From positions 1-64,000 of the forward strand of contig JANQPD010000076.1 of the NCBI GenBank assembly GCA_028285465.1: a stretch of DNA of 64,000 nucleotides, in the 5' to 3' direction. The notes under the pieces are model-generated. The model worked only from the letters and a program-made list of their open reading frames with translations, was not told where the DNA came from and searched no databases. Source of the stretch: Owenweeksia sp. Its GTDB lineage: Bacteria > Bacteroidota > Bacteroidia > Flavobacteriales > Schleiferiaceae. A program made the position numbers and the translations under genes. Below are positions 25,728 to 34,356 of the stretch, in pieces (positions within the stretch are counted from its first letter, which is position 1; each line of letters opens with the position of its first letter).

Positions 25728-26678
25728 TTAAGCAGCACTGCTTTGTTTTTTTTGTGCCTGCTTAGCAGCATAAGCATTCGCAGCCTCACGCACCCAGGCC
25801 CCTGCATCGTGTGCCTTATTACGCGCATCCATACGCTGCTTGTTGCAGGGCCCATTGCCTTTAATCACATTGTAAAACTCTTCCCAATCTATTTCCCCGT
25901 GGTCGTAATGCCCTCGTTCTTCGTTCCACCTCAATGCATCATCGGGTACACGTAAACCCAGAAACTCGGCCTGGGGAACGGTTTTATCGATAAACTCCTG
26001 GCGAAGTTCATCGTTGCTTTTCCGCTTTATCTTCCACTTCATGCTTTGGGCCGAATTGGGGGAGTGGTCATCTGTAGGGCCAAACATCATGAGCGATGGC
26101 CACCACCAACGGTTAAGTGCATCCTGTGCCATCTTTTTTTGCGCTTCGCTTCCGCGGGCAAGGGTCATCATGATCTCATACCCCTGGCGCTGATGAAAGC
26201 TCTCTTCCTTACAAATGCGTACCATTGCGCGGGCGTAAGGGCCATAGGAGGTCCTGCACAGCATTACCTGGTTGGCAATGGCTGCCCCGTCTACCAACCA
26301 CCCGATAGCCCCCATATCGGCCCAGGTGGGGGTGGGGTAATTAAAAATGCTCGAGTATTTGGCCTTCCCGCTCAGCAGGTCTTTGATCAAGTCCATGCGG
26401 TCGGCCCCCAGTGTCTCTGCTGCCGAATAGAGATACAGGCCGTGACCGGCTTCATCCTGTACCTTGGCCAAAAGGGCTACTTTTCTACGCAAGGAAGGTG
26501 CACGGGTAATCCAGTTGGCTTCGGGCAACATCCCTACCACCTCACTGTGCGCATGCTGGCTGATCTGGCGAATCAGTGTTTTGCGATAGGCTTCGGGCAT
26601 CCAATCCTTGGGCTCTACCTTGTTTTCTCCATCTACATATTGCTGGAAGCGGTCTTCCAGGCTCGTTTCTTTTGTCAT
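25728..26678 (-). CDS. paaA: PaaA, catalytic di-iron subunit of phenylacetyl-CoA epoxygenase
   Basis: The ATG at 26678 gives 316 residues starting [15 protein letters not shown], in line with known PaaA; the frame continues upstream to 26747 but that part overlaps the promoter. The di-iron ligands expected in the family are visible: E46 in HSEVVGM, E76 and H79 in DEAGHG, and E159 with H162 in [10 protein letters not shown]. PaaA activates oxygen and epoxidises the aromatic ring of phenylacetyl-CoA. It is the first gene of the minus-strand unit paaA-paaB-paaC-LRR-paaD. A TATCTTTG promoter element lies 23 nt before the ATG. Confidence 0.95.
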   Translation of the reverse strand: MTKETSLEDRFQQYVDGENKVEPKDWMPEAYRKTLIRQISQHAHSEVVGMLPEANWITRAPSLRRKVALLAKVQDEAGHGLYLYSAAETLGADRMDLIKDLLSGKAKYSSIFNYPTPTWADMGAIGWLVDGAAIANQVMLCRTSYGPYARAMVRICKEESFHQRQGYEIMMTLARGSEAQKKMAQDALNRWWWPSLMMFGPTDDHSPNSAQSMKWKIKRKSNDELRQEFIDKTVPQAEFLGLRVPDDALRWNEERGHYDHGEIDWEEFYNVIKGNGPCNKQRMDARNKAHDAGAWVREAANAYAAKQAQKKQSSAA

Positions 26679-26701
26679 AATCTTAACCGTTGATTCTGTT
26701 A

Positions 26702-26709
26702 CAAAGATA
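26702..26709 (-). promoter_or_regulatory. Candidate -7 element (TATCTTTG) of the paaABC operon
   Basis: Exact TAnnTTTG on the minus strand, ending 23 nt before the paaA ATG in the divergent paaA-paaE intergenic region. No clear -33 motif was found. Confidence 0.5.
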
Positions 26710-26794
26710 CGCGCTATGGCCTTTCCATAAAAATCGCGCAGGTACACGCTTCCGGTGACTTATGTTAGCTGCGAAAAACTCCCGCGCTGGCGTG

Positions 26795-26802
26795 TATATT
26801 TG
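26795..26802 (+). promoter_or_regulatory. Candidate -7 element (TATATTTG) of paaE
   Basis: Exact TAnnTTTG on the plus strand, ending 22 nt before the chosen paaE ATG. It lies about 85 nt from the opposed paaA element, so one regulator bound between them could control both. Confidence 0.5.
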
Positions 26803-26824
26803 CGGTTCTTATTTCAACAAAAAG

Positions 26825-27970
26825 ATGCTGAATTTCTTTAAAAAAGCCACCCGGAAAAAGGAAAGCCTGATCGCTGAAAGTAAAAGCAAAGGCCGGGCTA
26901 CCTTTCATACGCTAAAAGTACAGGATATAACACGCGAAACGGAAGACTGTGTTTCCGTAGCTTTTGAAGTGCCGGAAGACCTGCAACAAGCGTATACTTT
27001 TTTGCCGGGGCAATACCTCACCCTTGAAGCTGATATCGAAGGAGAAACCGTAAGGCGTTCTTACTCTCTCTGCAGCAGCCCGGTAGACGGGGAGTTGCGG
27101 GTGGCCATTAAAAAGGTAGAGCAAGGTGCCTTTTCCTCCTGGGCCAATACCAAACTTACCGTAGGTACCGAAATGCGGGTAATGACCCCGGAAGGTAATT
27201 TTTGTATAAAACCGGAAAGTGGAGCGCAAAGGAATTATGTGGCCTTTGCGGCAGGTTCGGGCATTACACCCGTATATTCCATTATGAAGTCCGTGCTGGA
27301 GTTAGAAGCAGGCAGCACATTTACCCTTTTTTACGGCAACCAAACCAGCAAAACGGTAATCTTCCGGGACAAAATCGATGGCCTTAAAAGTAAGTATATG
27401 GACCGCCTGGAAGTGCATCATGTGCTGAGCAGGGAAGACCAAGGAACGGATTATTTAAAGGGCCGCATCGATGAAGCCAAGTGTTTTGCTTTTGCAGATC
27501 GCTTCTTTGACCCTAAAGAGATCGATGCTTATTTTCTCTGCGGGCCGGAGGCCATGATCAACTGCGTGAGCGAAAGCCTTAAAAAGCTTAACGTGAGCAA
27601 AGACAAGATCCATTACGAGCTGTTTACCTCTCCCGCGCAAAGCCTGGCGCATAAAACAAAGGCTTCAGCCGAAAACAAGGAAAGCAGCATGCAAAGCGCC
27701 ATTACCGTAATCCTGGATGGAGATGAGACGCATTTTGACTTAAAGGCTGGTGGAGATTCCATTTTAGATGCCGCGCTGGATGCCGGGGCCGATGTTCCCT
27801 ATGCCTGTAAAGGAGCCGTATGCTGTACCTGCCGTGCCAAAGTTATTGAGGGTGCTGTAGAAATGGACATGAACTATGCCCTGGAAGATGACGAAGTAGA
27901 AGATGGCTATGTGCTTACTTGTCAAAGTCACCCTACTACGGAACGGGTGGTGGTAAGCTACGATGAGTAA
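26825..27970 (+). CDS. paaE: PaaE, reductase of phenylacetyl-CoA epoxygenase
   Basis: From ATG 26825 the product is 381 residues. It has an FAD domain with RRSYSLCSSP, an NAD(P)H domain with GSGITPVYSIMKS and a C-terminal FCGPEAM-like YFLCGPEAMI. A plant-type 2Fe-2S ferredoxin domain follows, with C-x4-C-x2-C in CKGAVCCTCRAK and the fourth cysteine in VLTCQSHP. It passes electrons from NADPH to the PaaA di-iron centre. Unlike the usual paaABCDE order, it is transcribed divergently from paaA. Its stop is only 3 nt from the stop of a convergent acetyltransferase gene. Confidence 0.93.
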   Translation: MLNFFKKATRKKESLIAESKSKGRATFHTLKVQDITRETEDCVSVAFEVPEDLQQAYTFLPGQYLTLEADIEGETVRRSYSLCSSPVDGELRVAIKKVEQGAFSSWANTKLTVGTEMRVMTPEGNFCIKPESGAQRNYVAFAAGSGITPVYSIMKSVLELEAGSTFTLFYGNQTSKTVIFRDKIDGLKSKYMDRLEVHHVLSREDQGTDYLKGRIDEAKCFAFADRFFDPKEIDAYFLCGPEAMINCVSESLKKLNVSKDKIHYELFTSPAQSLAHKTKASAENKESSMQSAITVILDGDETHFDLKAGGDSILDAALDAGADVPYACKGAVCCTCRAKVIEGAVEMDMNYALEDDEVEDGYVLTCQSHPTTERVVVSYDE

Positions 27971-27973
27971 GGT

Positions 27974-28423
27974 TCAGCGTTTGGCTTTCCGTATCATATC
28001 TACATGCCAGATCCCTACGTCCAGGTAAGGTTCCGAAACGGTTGTAAAGGCAAAACGCTCGTAGAACTCTTCCAGGTAACTTTGTGCCTGGATCTTAATG
28101 TTTTGGTCCGGGTATAGCTTCTCGCTATTTTCCAGCGCAAAGCGGAATATTTCCCGGGCGTAGCCATACCCCCTTAAGGGCTTCGCTACACATACGCGAC
28201 CGATGGAGGGCTCTGTATATACCGATTCGGGCGGAAGAATACGGGCATAGGCTAAGAGGCCGTCTTCGCCAATCCCCATAACATGATGCGCCATGTGATC
28301 GAAGCCGTCCAACTCAGGATATGCACATTGTTGCTCTACCACAAATACATCCTGGCGCAATTTAAGCAGAGCATACAGTTCATTGAGGTTCAGCGCAGAA
28401 AAAGATCGGGAAATGATTTGCAT
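27974..28423 (-). CDS. ElaA-type GNAT acetyltransferase
   Basis: From ATG 28423 the product is 149 residues; a longer frame to 28465 adds an unconvincing basic leader. LYALLKLRQDVFVVEQQCAYPELDGFD is the ElaA hallmark, followed by the acetyl-CoA loop VAKPLRGYGYAREI (R/Q-x-x-G-x-G/A variant) and IQAQSYLEEFYERFAF. It transfers acetyl groups from acetyl-CoA to an unknown amine substrate in the cytoplasm. It ends 3 nt from paaE on the other strand with no terminator between. Confidence 0.87.
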   Translation of the reverse strand: MQIISRSFSALNLNELYALLKLRQDVFVVEQQCAYPELDGFDHMAHHVMGIGEDGLLAYARILPPESVYTEPSIGRVCVAKPLRGYGYAREIFRFALENSEKLYPDQNIKIQAQSYLEEFYERFAFTTVSEPYLDVGIWHVDMIRKAKR

Positions 28424-28526
28424 GCTTGATGTTTTCTTGAGTTTACAGCCTTTCGGGCAAGGCATAGATCATACGCAATACATAAAATTCAACGGCATAC
28501 GACTTAGGATGTTTGCACATAGTGCA

Positions 28527-28555
28527 TAAAAAACCCCAACCTTGATGTTGGGGCT
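28527..28555 (-). terminator. Rho-independent terminator of the left sigma-factor operon
   Basis: CCCCAAC (28534-28540) pairs with GTTGGGG (28547-28553) around a 6-nt loop, followed on the minus strand by a run of T, just downstream of the barrel gene stop. Confidence 0.8.
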
Positions 28556-28577
28556 TCTAAAGTAAAAAATTGTGCGT

Positions 28578-29885
28578 TTATAAGGTCAGGCCCAAAGCCA
28601 GGTTAAACATATTGTAGTTGGGGCCACGGTTCTCTTCAAAAAACGGATTTAGGTCATAAGAGGCCGTTACCTTAAAGGCATTCCACCCTACCTGGGCCAT
28701 AAGCCCGTATCGATAGCGGGTGGTAAAAAAGTCATCATAAGCCTTTTCCTCCAACTCCCTGAAATCATTAGTAGTGTATTCCAGCTCCCGCTTGGCCACC
28801 ATCCTGATGCCTCCGTAGCCTCCTAAGCCCACTGTAAAAGATTCATCCGTTTCACCCACTTCGCTAAAATCCATTTGAAACATGACCGGGATATTAAAAT
28901 AAGAAATGTAATACTTGCTCTTATTGAAATTGGTCACATTGTTCCTCTCTTCAAATACAACCCCGGGGTTTAGGGAATCCTGGCTGAGTGCAAGTACATG
29001 GTTGTCGGTTAACCTGAAGTTGTGCGCACTCATTTCAAGCCCGTATTTTATGTAAAACTTGCTGAACGGGTTGCCTAGCCTGCTTTTCCATCCAAAGCCA
29101 ATAGCGAATGAAGTTGACCTCCAGAAATTAAGTGCTTGCGGGCCGGTAGAGGGAAGGGCACTGCTCCCATCTACCAATTGCTGGTTAAAGCCAAGAAAGT
29201 GGATGTCCAAATAAGCACCGGTCCGGTGAATCTTTTTATTCTCCGGTTCATCATCGGTATCTTCCTGATCAAAGCGTAAGGCGAAGGGTTCTTTGCTTCC
29301 GTTTTTCCTCTTGATGATAATGCCGTCTTCATTAATGATAACCGTTTTATTGCTATCTGTATCCATAACCACGGGAGGAGGGGTAGGCTTCATTCCCGGC
29401 AAAGGAGGCAAAGGAGGCATGGGAGGCACGGGCTCCCCGGCTTCCGTACGGGCTTCCATTTCCACTTCCCAGGCTTCCATTTTCGTTTCATAGGCTTCGG
29501 CCCAGGCTTCCCAGCGCGCTTCATAGGCTTCTCCCCAGGACTCCATAACGTCTTCCAGCATTTCGCCGCTGTCTTCGGCTCTTTCATTGGCCTGTTCTTT
29601 CAGCTCCTCCGCCTCTTCGCGGGTAATGTCGCCTGCGGCTAACTGCCGATCGATACGCTCCAGTGTTTCTGCCCTTTTCTTCTCTATTTCGGCTGCCTGT
29701 TTGTATACATCCGCTATAAGCTTATTCAGGTCTACCCCTATGAGCTTAGAGGGATCATCTGCTTCTATGATGATCTTTTTTCCCTGGATCTCAATCTCTA
29801 CCTCTTCTTTATTTTCCTTACCCGTAGGTTGACTGATGGCGGCAAATGCTCCGAGCATTGCCAATACACACATTGCTTTTTTCAT
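28578..29885 (-). CDS. Outer-membrane beta-barrel protein with Trp/Glu hendecad helix
   Basis: This 435-residue protein begins with a Sec signal (MKKAMCVLAMLGAFAAISQ). A periplasmic part follows: a charged helix about 55-150 that includes three 11-residue repeats (ESWGEAYEARW, EAWAEAYETKM, EAWEVEMEART), then a Pro-rich break (PPMPPLPPLPGM). From about 210 to the end, alternating aromatic and polar strands (FAIGFGWKSRL, YISYFNIPVMFQMDF, FTVGLGGYGGIRM, NMFNLALGLTL) and a final hydrophobic strand fit an outer-membrane porin-like barrel. It is the last gene of a four-gene unit with an ECF sigma factor, an anti-sigma protein and a lipoprotein carrying the same repeat. I infer a sensing or envelope-linking role; a pore function is also possible. 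Confidence 0.8.
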   Translation of the reverse strand: MKKAMCVLAMLGAFAAISQPTGKENKEEVEIEIQGKKIIIEADDPSKLIGVDLNKLIADVYKQAAEIEKKRAETLERIDRQLAAGDITREEAEELKEQANERAEDSGEMLEDVMESWGEAYEARWEAWAEAYETKMEAWEVEMEARTEAGEPVPPMPPLPPLPGMKPTPPPVVMDTDSNKTVIINEDGIIIKRKNGSKEPFALRFDQEDTDDEPENKKIHRTGAYLDIHFLGFNQQLVDGSSALPSTGPQALNFWRSTSFAIGFGWKSRLGNPFSKFYIKYGLEMSAHNFRLTDNHVLALSQDSLNPGVVFEERNNVTNFNKSKYYISYFNIPVMFQMDFSEVGETDESFTVGLGGYGGIRMVAKRELEYTTNDFRELEEKAYDDFFTTRYRYGLMAQVGWNAFKVTASYDLNPFFEENRGPNYNMFNLALGLTL

Positions 29886-29906
29886 TGTCTTCTGTTTTAG
29901 TGTTGT

Positions 29907-30401
29907 TTATTTTGGTTCCGTTGTTTCTTCTCTTTTTTCTGCTCTTTCTGCTGCTTTCTCCAGGTCATGGGCCAGCTTCTCCGCCCATTCGGCTACTCCT
30001 TTGGTTAGGCGCAAAGATGTTTCTTCTATTTCATCCGCATACTCGTCAGCCCAGGCCTCTATTTCTTTTGCGTACTCGTCTGCCCAGGCTTCTACTTCAG
30101 GGCCATTCTTTTCGCTCCACCTTTCCAGTGCGTCAGCCGAACGCTGCAGTTGTTTCTCAATATACCTGAATAGGCTATCGCGCCTGGCTATACGTTCGTC
30201 TTTTGAGAGGCTGTCCAGGCTTTTCCTTTCCCTGCGCAACTCTTCATGGATCTCATCCGTCCACTCCTTCATTTCATCCCGCATCTCCGCCAGTTCTTTT
30301 TTGAGTGCCTCTTGTCGTTTTCTTTCCTGCTGGGCATTTTGGTTTTGGCCGCAGGCCCAAAATGTGCCACACAAAATGGTCAATAGCCATACTTTTTTCA
30401 T
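29907..30401 (-). CDS. Trp/Glu/Ala-rich helical lipoprotein
   Basis: This 164-residue protein has a lipoprotein-like signal ending at C17 (TFWACGQNQ) and then is entirely charged helix. It contains two exact-period 11-residue units, EAWADEYAKEI and EAWADEYADEI, near residues 106-127, with further related WAEKLAHDLEKAAERAE. The unit shares E-A-W-A-x-x-Y with the repeats of the barrel protein encoded 21 nt downstream. No known family is recognised. It probably forms an elongated periplasmic coiled coil anchored in a membrane. It lies between the anti-sigma and the barrel genes and is likely part of the same device. Confidence 0.75.
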   Translation of the reverse strand: MKKVWLLTILCGTFWACGQNQNAQQERKRQEALKKELAEMRDEMKEWTDEIHEELRRERKSLDSLSKDERIARRDSLFRYIEKQLQRSADALERWSEKNGPEVEAWADEYAKEIEAWADEYADEIEETSLRLTKGVAEWAEKLAHDLEKAAERAEKREETTEPK

Positions 30402-30419
30402 CTTACGGTTGATTCGTTA

Positions 30420-31184
30420 TCAAAAAATTTTATCCAGGTTGATCTCCAGTTGAGGTTTTCCTTTAGGCGCTTCCGGCAATTCAAGGCCCTTGCCTGCCTT
30501 AAGGTTGTTGAACTGGTTATTAGCGTAGGCAAAGATCTTATCCTTAAGGTCTTTTTGCTTTTCTTTTTGGGCCTGTGTTTCTGCTGCCCAATCCCCGGAA
30601 ACGGGTCGGGTGTAACGCAATTTAATGCTTACTTTAGGCTTATCTAATTCTGCCACACGTGCAGGGTTTAAAGCAACCTCTTCCAATGCCGGCATGTTTT
30701 CTTGGGCAAAGCTTTCTTCCCACTCTGCTTCTTCATATACATAGCTTCTCAGGTTGCCCCCTGTACTTCCTCTCTTTAGTACGGGTACGCTTTTTTTCAC
30801 CGGTTTGCCTGCCTTGGTTTTGTTTCCCGTTTTTTTAGTTGGCTCCTCCTTTTTACCGGGCTCTGTTTTGTTTGGCTGGGCAGCGCCTGCAGAAGGTGGT
30901 GTATCGTTTCCACTCCCCGGCTTATCCGGCTGTACGCTTATGCCCTTTTCGCCCTGTGGCGTACTAATGCTTTCTTCATGGTTGTAGAAGTAGAGCAAAC
31001 TACTCAGCCCGATAAGCAGCGTTACGGCTGCCGCACGCAACAAATGCCCCGGCCTTAGTCCGGCACTTGCTCCTTTGCTTTGCGTGGCCGCTTCTATTTT
31101 AGTCCAGGCTTTTTCGCTTGGTTCTATGGAGTGCTCTTCCAACCCTTGCCTGAAGAGCTCATCTATGGGATGCTTGTCACTCAT
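30420..31184 (-). CDS. Anti-sigma factor-like single-pass membrane protein
   Basis: This 254-residue protein has a cytoplasmic N-terminus (about 1-46; DELFRQGLEEHSIEPSEKAWTKIEA is typical of Bacteroidota anti-sigma N-termini) and one membrane helix about 48-66 (LLRAAAVTLLIGLSSLLYFY). A Lys/Pro-rich periplasmic stretch of about 70 residues and a C-terminal region without a barrel follow. Its ATG overlaps the ECF sigma gene by 4 nt, the usual arrangement for a sigma/anti-sigma pair. It should hold the sigma factor at the inner membrane until an envelope signal arrives. Compared with the right-hand locus it lacks the fused barrel, which is a separate gene here. Confidence 0.8.
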   Translation of the reverse strand: MSDKHPIDELFRQGLEEHSIEPSEKAWTKIEAATQSKGASAGLRPGHLLRAAAVTLLIGLSSLLYFYNHEESISTPQGEKGISVQPDKPGSGNDTPPSAGAAQPNKTEPGKKEEPTKKTGNKTKAGKPVKKSVPVLKRGSTGGNLRSYVYEEAEWEESFAQENMPALEEVALNPARVAELDKPKVSIKLRYTRPVSGDWAAETQAQKEKQKDLKDKIFAYANNQFNNLKAGKGLELPEAPKGKPQLEINLDKIF

Positions 31185-31747
31185 GATTCTTTGTATAGTA
31201 ATTCGTTCTGTTCTCCTAATTTATTCTGTAACGCCTTGCGCGCTTTGCTTAACTGTGATTTCGAAGTATTCTCCGATATCCCCAGCATTTCCCCTATTTC
31301 CCGGTGCGTATACCCCTCGATGGCATATAGGTTAAAAACTGTTTTATACCCTAAGGGTAAGGCATCGATCAACCGCATTAAATGTTCTGCATCTTGCTTG
31401 TTATTTACATCCTGATGCGAAAAGCTACGGTGGTTTTCTTCTTCAACTTCTACAAACAGGTTTTTTTGGTAGCGGATATAGTTTAAGCTTTCGTTTACCA
31501 TTATACGCTTTATCCACCCTCCCAGGCTGCCCGACCCCTGGTATTGGTCTATTTTATTAAACACTTTGATAAAGGCATTGGACAATACTTCTTCTGCATC
31601 TTCCAAACTGCGCACGTACCGTCTGCAAACACTCAGCATCCCCGCTGCATATTTGTGATAAAGCTCACGTTGTGCCTTGGCATTTCCACGCCTGCATTGC
31701 TTGATGAGCTTTTCTTCGTTTGTTGGTAAGTGTAACAGTTTACCCAT
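31181..31747 (-). CDS. ECF sigma-70 family factor
   Basis: This 188-residue protein has region 2 (REL YHKYAAGML... EVLSNAFIKVFNKIDQYQG, core about 24-90) and region 4 with helix-turn-helix GYTHREIGEMLGISENTSKSQLSKARKAL near 140-170. It has no extra domains. It directs RNA polymerase to envelope-related promoters, probably including its own. Overlap of 4 nt with the anti-sigma gene supports a pair. A TATCTTTG element lies 34 nt before its ATG. Confidence 0.92.
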   Translation of the reverse strand: MGKLLHLPTNEEKLIKQCRRGNAKAQRELYHKYAAGMLSVCRRYVRSLEDAEEVLSNAFIKVFNKIDQYQGSGSLGGWIKRIMVNESLNYIRYQKNLFVEVEEENHRSFSHQDVNNKQDAEHLMRLIDALPLGYKTVFNLYAIEGYTHREIGEMLGISENTSKSQLSKARKALQNKLGEQNELLYKES

Positions 31748-31781
31748 TTTTGGTGGCTGTATGTTAAAGACACTCTTAAAA

Positions 31782-31789
31782 CAAAGATA
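31782..31789 (-). promoter_or_regulatory. Candidate -7 element (TATCTTTG) of the left sigma-factor operon
   Basis: Exact TAnnTTTG on the minus strand 34 nt before the sigma gene ATG at 31747. It matches the housekeeping consensus, so the operon may have constitutive basal expression. Confidence 0.45.
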
Positions 31790-31898
31790 GGTTGCCCGGG
31801 GTTAAAAAAATTTTAACCCTTTGATTGACAGGCAAAAAATTAATCCCTGATCAGGTAACAAGCAGGCCTGGTTAAAAGTGTTCGTACTTCTCTATCCC

Positions 31899-31935
31899 AA
31901 AATAAAAATCCCGGCCCTTTGCAGGGGCCGGGATT
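31899..31935 (-). terminator. Rho-independent terminator of the first T9SS protein gene
   Basis: AATCCCGGCCC (31907-31917) pairs with GGGCCGGGATT (31925-31935), followed on the minus strand by a T-rich run. It separates the secreted-protein gene from the left sigma operon. Confidence 0.85.
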
Positions 31936-31959
31936 CCGGGAAATAGGTAATATATAGTA

Positions 31960-34275
31960 TTACCGGGTTATGTTCAACTTGTATGTCTCGTGAGTGGTTT
32001 TAACAAAGTATATACCACTTTGGTATTCGTTTAGCTCGAGCTGTACGGTTCCCTTAGCAGGAATGAGGAAGCGCTTCACCAGTTGACCATTCATACTATA
32101 CAGACTTATTTCTTCCCGATGGTTGCTCAGGGACTTCAACTGTACCACATCGCGGGCAGGGTTCGGGAACATCTCCAGGGTAGGCACACCACTGCGCTGC
32201 TCCACCAGGCTAAAGGTGGCCTGTGCTTCAGTAATTGCATAATTGGTGTGGATGGGCTGTTGAAAGTCAAAGTAAATGTAGGCATCGTTGCTTACCTGTT
32301 CCCCATCTGCCAGTGCCGCTGCTGTATTGATGCTGAAACGCAAGCCCCCCTGGCTGCCTTCCAGGTCTGTGGTGCTATCAGGTAGCAGGATGTTGTCAAA
32401 GGTAAAAATGGCTACTTTATTATCCTCTATACGCACTTCGTATTCATGCGTAGCCCCGATCATCCTGAAGCTTTCCACATCCAGTTTTGAAGAAAGGGTA
32501 TCTACGATCACCACCTTATAAGCCGTGTCGTTGCCCGTGTTCTGAAAGCGGATGTAGTAATCCAGGGCAAGGGCTATCCCAGGTTGTGTAAACTCAATGT
32601 TTACCTGCTTATCGTTAGGGTCGTACGCAGCACGCACTTCCTGGTGTATGTCTTCGGTATTGTTACTCAGGTCGGCATCATTGCCAAAGCCAATCAACCT
32701 GGCTTGTAAGTGGAGCGTATCGCCCACATTGTTCGTGCTGGTATCTACTTCCAGCTCCACATTAAAATGATCTTTATCGAAACTGTTCATAGCGCCCAGG
32801 GTCCAGGATAGGGTGTTGCCATTCACCGTAGCCGTTGGGTTGGTGCTTACCAGGTTCACGCTGGCCGGAATATCCAGCTCCAGGGTACCCCCTGCAGCAA
32901 CGGGCAGGCCTAAGTTAGACACCACTACATTGTAATTTTCCGTAAACCCAAAGCGCGCTCTCCAGGCGCTTATTACATGTACAGAGACATCTTCAACGCT
33001 GGCCAGGCTTGCCCCTACATTATTTGTAGAGGTTGAGGCTGCAGTTAACGTAAAACCAGGCAAGCTGCAACTCGCGCTCACATTTGAGGAGACCTGGTCT
33101 ATTGAGGTAACGGAATTGACGGTATAGGTACCCGGGGCGAGGTTTACGGAATACATACCATTTTGATCGGTGGTAGCAATGGTGCCATCACTGAAATGCA
33201 CCGCCATACCTGGCACGCCTTGTTCGCCGGCGTTCAAGAGACAATCCTGATTGGCGTCTAAGAATATCGCGCCGTCTGCAAACGAAAAGCCCGCCAAGGT
33301 GCGGTAGGCACTGTTGTAGTTTACGCCGTTATATGTGGCCTGGTTACTAAACCCGTACAACTCCCCCTGGAATACAAGCATATTCAGGTTTCTGGGGGCC
33401 TGGGTAATGGTGCTTATCACGTTCCCGTCAAACTTGGCCATCGCCAAATTACCGGCAGTAGCCCCGTTAGAAATATACACCTCTCCATTATACACCTCGG
33501 CATCGCGCATATTGAGGCCGGTGTTTCCTTCAAAAATAGCCGTACTGCCCGACATTCTCAGGATTTCGCTGTTTGTAAATATGAGTAAGTCTCCATTGTA
33601 TTCCAGCAGTTTACGCGTGTTTTGACCTGGAAAAAGAGTACCGCCTGTTAGTGTGGTAATCGGGTTTACCCAGCTTCCGCCCGAAAGTTTAAGTATGTTC
33701 ACCGGGCCTGTTATGCTATTGGAGTCCAGGGCACCGGCTATATAAAGCTCTCCGTTGTAGTACAAAGCATCACTTATTCCCGCTGTATTGGTTGCCGGAG
33801 TGGGCAAAACCGTAAAACTGGTACCGTCATACAGGTATCCCCAGTCCCCATTGGAAAAACTTCCGTGTATCAGGAGCTGTCCGTTTACACCAAGCGTTTG
33901 CCAAACATCTCCCGTACTGGGCAGGCTTAAGGTACTCCAGGTGCTTCCGTTAAAATACTTAATGCCTCCGTTATAATAAGAGAAATAAGGTATTCCGTTT
34001 ACAGCCGCCGCACCGCTTATATACTGCAAATTAGAGGCGGTATATGAGGGATACGCACTCCAACTGGCTCCATTCCATACTTCTGTGTGAAAAGTGGTCG
34101 TTTGGTTTACGTTGTCGTAATCCCCATAGCTCACTGCTATGGAGCCTCCGATCTCGTACGCGATAGGAACATACGATACGGAGTTGGAAAGCCCCGAACC
34201 CACCTGGTTCCAGATCTGCCCAAAGCCCAGTAGGGTAAGTAGGCTAAGTGCACTTGTTAGTAGTAATTTTTTCAT
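31960..34275 (-). CDS. T9SS-secreted protein with propeller-like, SdrD-B-like and DUF7619 domains
   Basis: From ATG 34275 (longer frame to 34344 rejected because MKKLLLTSALSLLTLLGFGQ is a clean signal) the product is 771 residues. The N-terminal half repeats NG-x-W and YNG-x-L/D elements as in a beta-propeller. A carboxypeptidase-regulatory/SdrD-B-like domain follows (GAIFLDANQDCLLNAGEQGV), then two Ig-like domains. One of these matches DUF7619 (AYDPNDKQVN ... IRFQNTGND ... YIYFDFQQPIHTN). A type A T9SS sorting domain closes it (MFPNPARDVVQL ... GIYFVKT). It is a tandem paralogue of the next gene upstream and ends at its own terminator. Confidence 0.88.
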   Translation of the reverse strand: MKKLLLTSALSLLTLLGFGQIWNQVGSGLSNSVSYVPIAYEIGGSIAVSYGDYDNVNQTTTFHTEVWNGASWSAYPSYTASNLQYISGAAAVNGIPYFSYYNGGIKYFNGSTWSTLSLPSTGDVWQTLGVNGQLLIHGSFSNGDWGYLYDGTSFTVLPTPATNTAGISDALYYNGELYIAGALDSNSITGPVNILKLSGGSWVNPITTLTGGTLFPGQNTRKLLEYNGDLLIFTNSEILRMSGSTAIFEGNTGLNMRDAEVYNGEVYISNGATAGNLAMAKFDGNVISTITQAPRNLNMLVFQGELYGFSNQATYNGVNYNSAYRTLAGFSFADGAIFLDANQDCLLNAGEQGVPGMAVHFSDGTIATTDQNGMYSVNLAPGTYTVNSVTSIDQVSSNVSASCSLPGFTLTAASTSTNNVGASLASVEDVSVHVISAWRARFGFTENYNVVVSNLGLPVAAGGTLELDIPASVNLVSTNPTATVNGNTLSWTLGAMNSFDKDHFNVELEVDTSTNNVGDTLHLQARLIGFGNDADLSNNTEDIHQEVRAAYDPNDKQVNIEFTQPGIALALDYYIRFQNTGNDTAYKVVIVDTLSSKLDVESFRMIGATHEYEVRIEDNKVAIFTFDNILLPDSTTDLEGSQGGLRFSINTAAALADGEQVSNDAYIYFDFQQPIHTNYAITEAQATFSLVEQRSGVPTLEMFPNPARDVVQLKSLSNHREEISLYSMNGQLVKRFLIPAKGTVQLELNEYQSGIYFVKTTHETYKLNITR

Positions 34276-34356
34276 GATGCTGATAGTATTGATTAAACAT
34301 GGGTTTATCCCCTCCCCATATACTAAGACGAACGCCTGTTTCAAAACGCTGCATGT

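Noticed and set aside
26046-26693. Plus-strand frame of 215 codons
   Set aside because: It is antisense to paaA, where the di-iron motifs are clear.
29836-30453. Plus-strand frame of 205 codons, Ser/Phe-rich
   Set aside because: Antisense to the repetitive Glu/Trp/Ala-rich lipoprotein; the Ser-rich product arises from reading Glu/Ala codons backwards.
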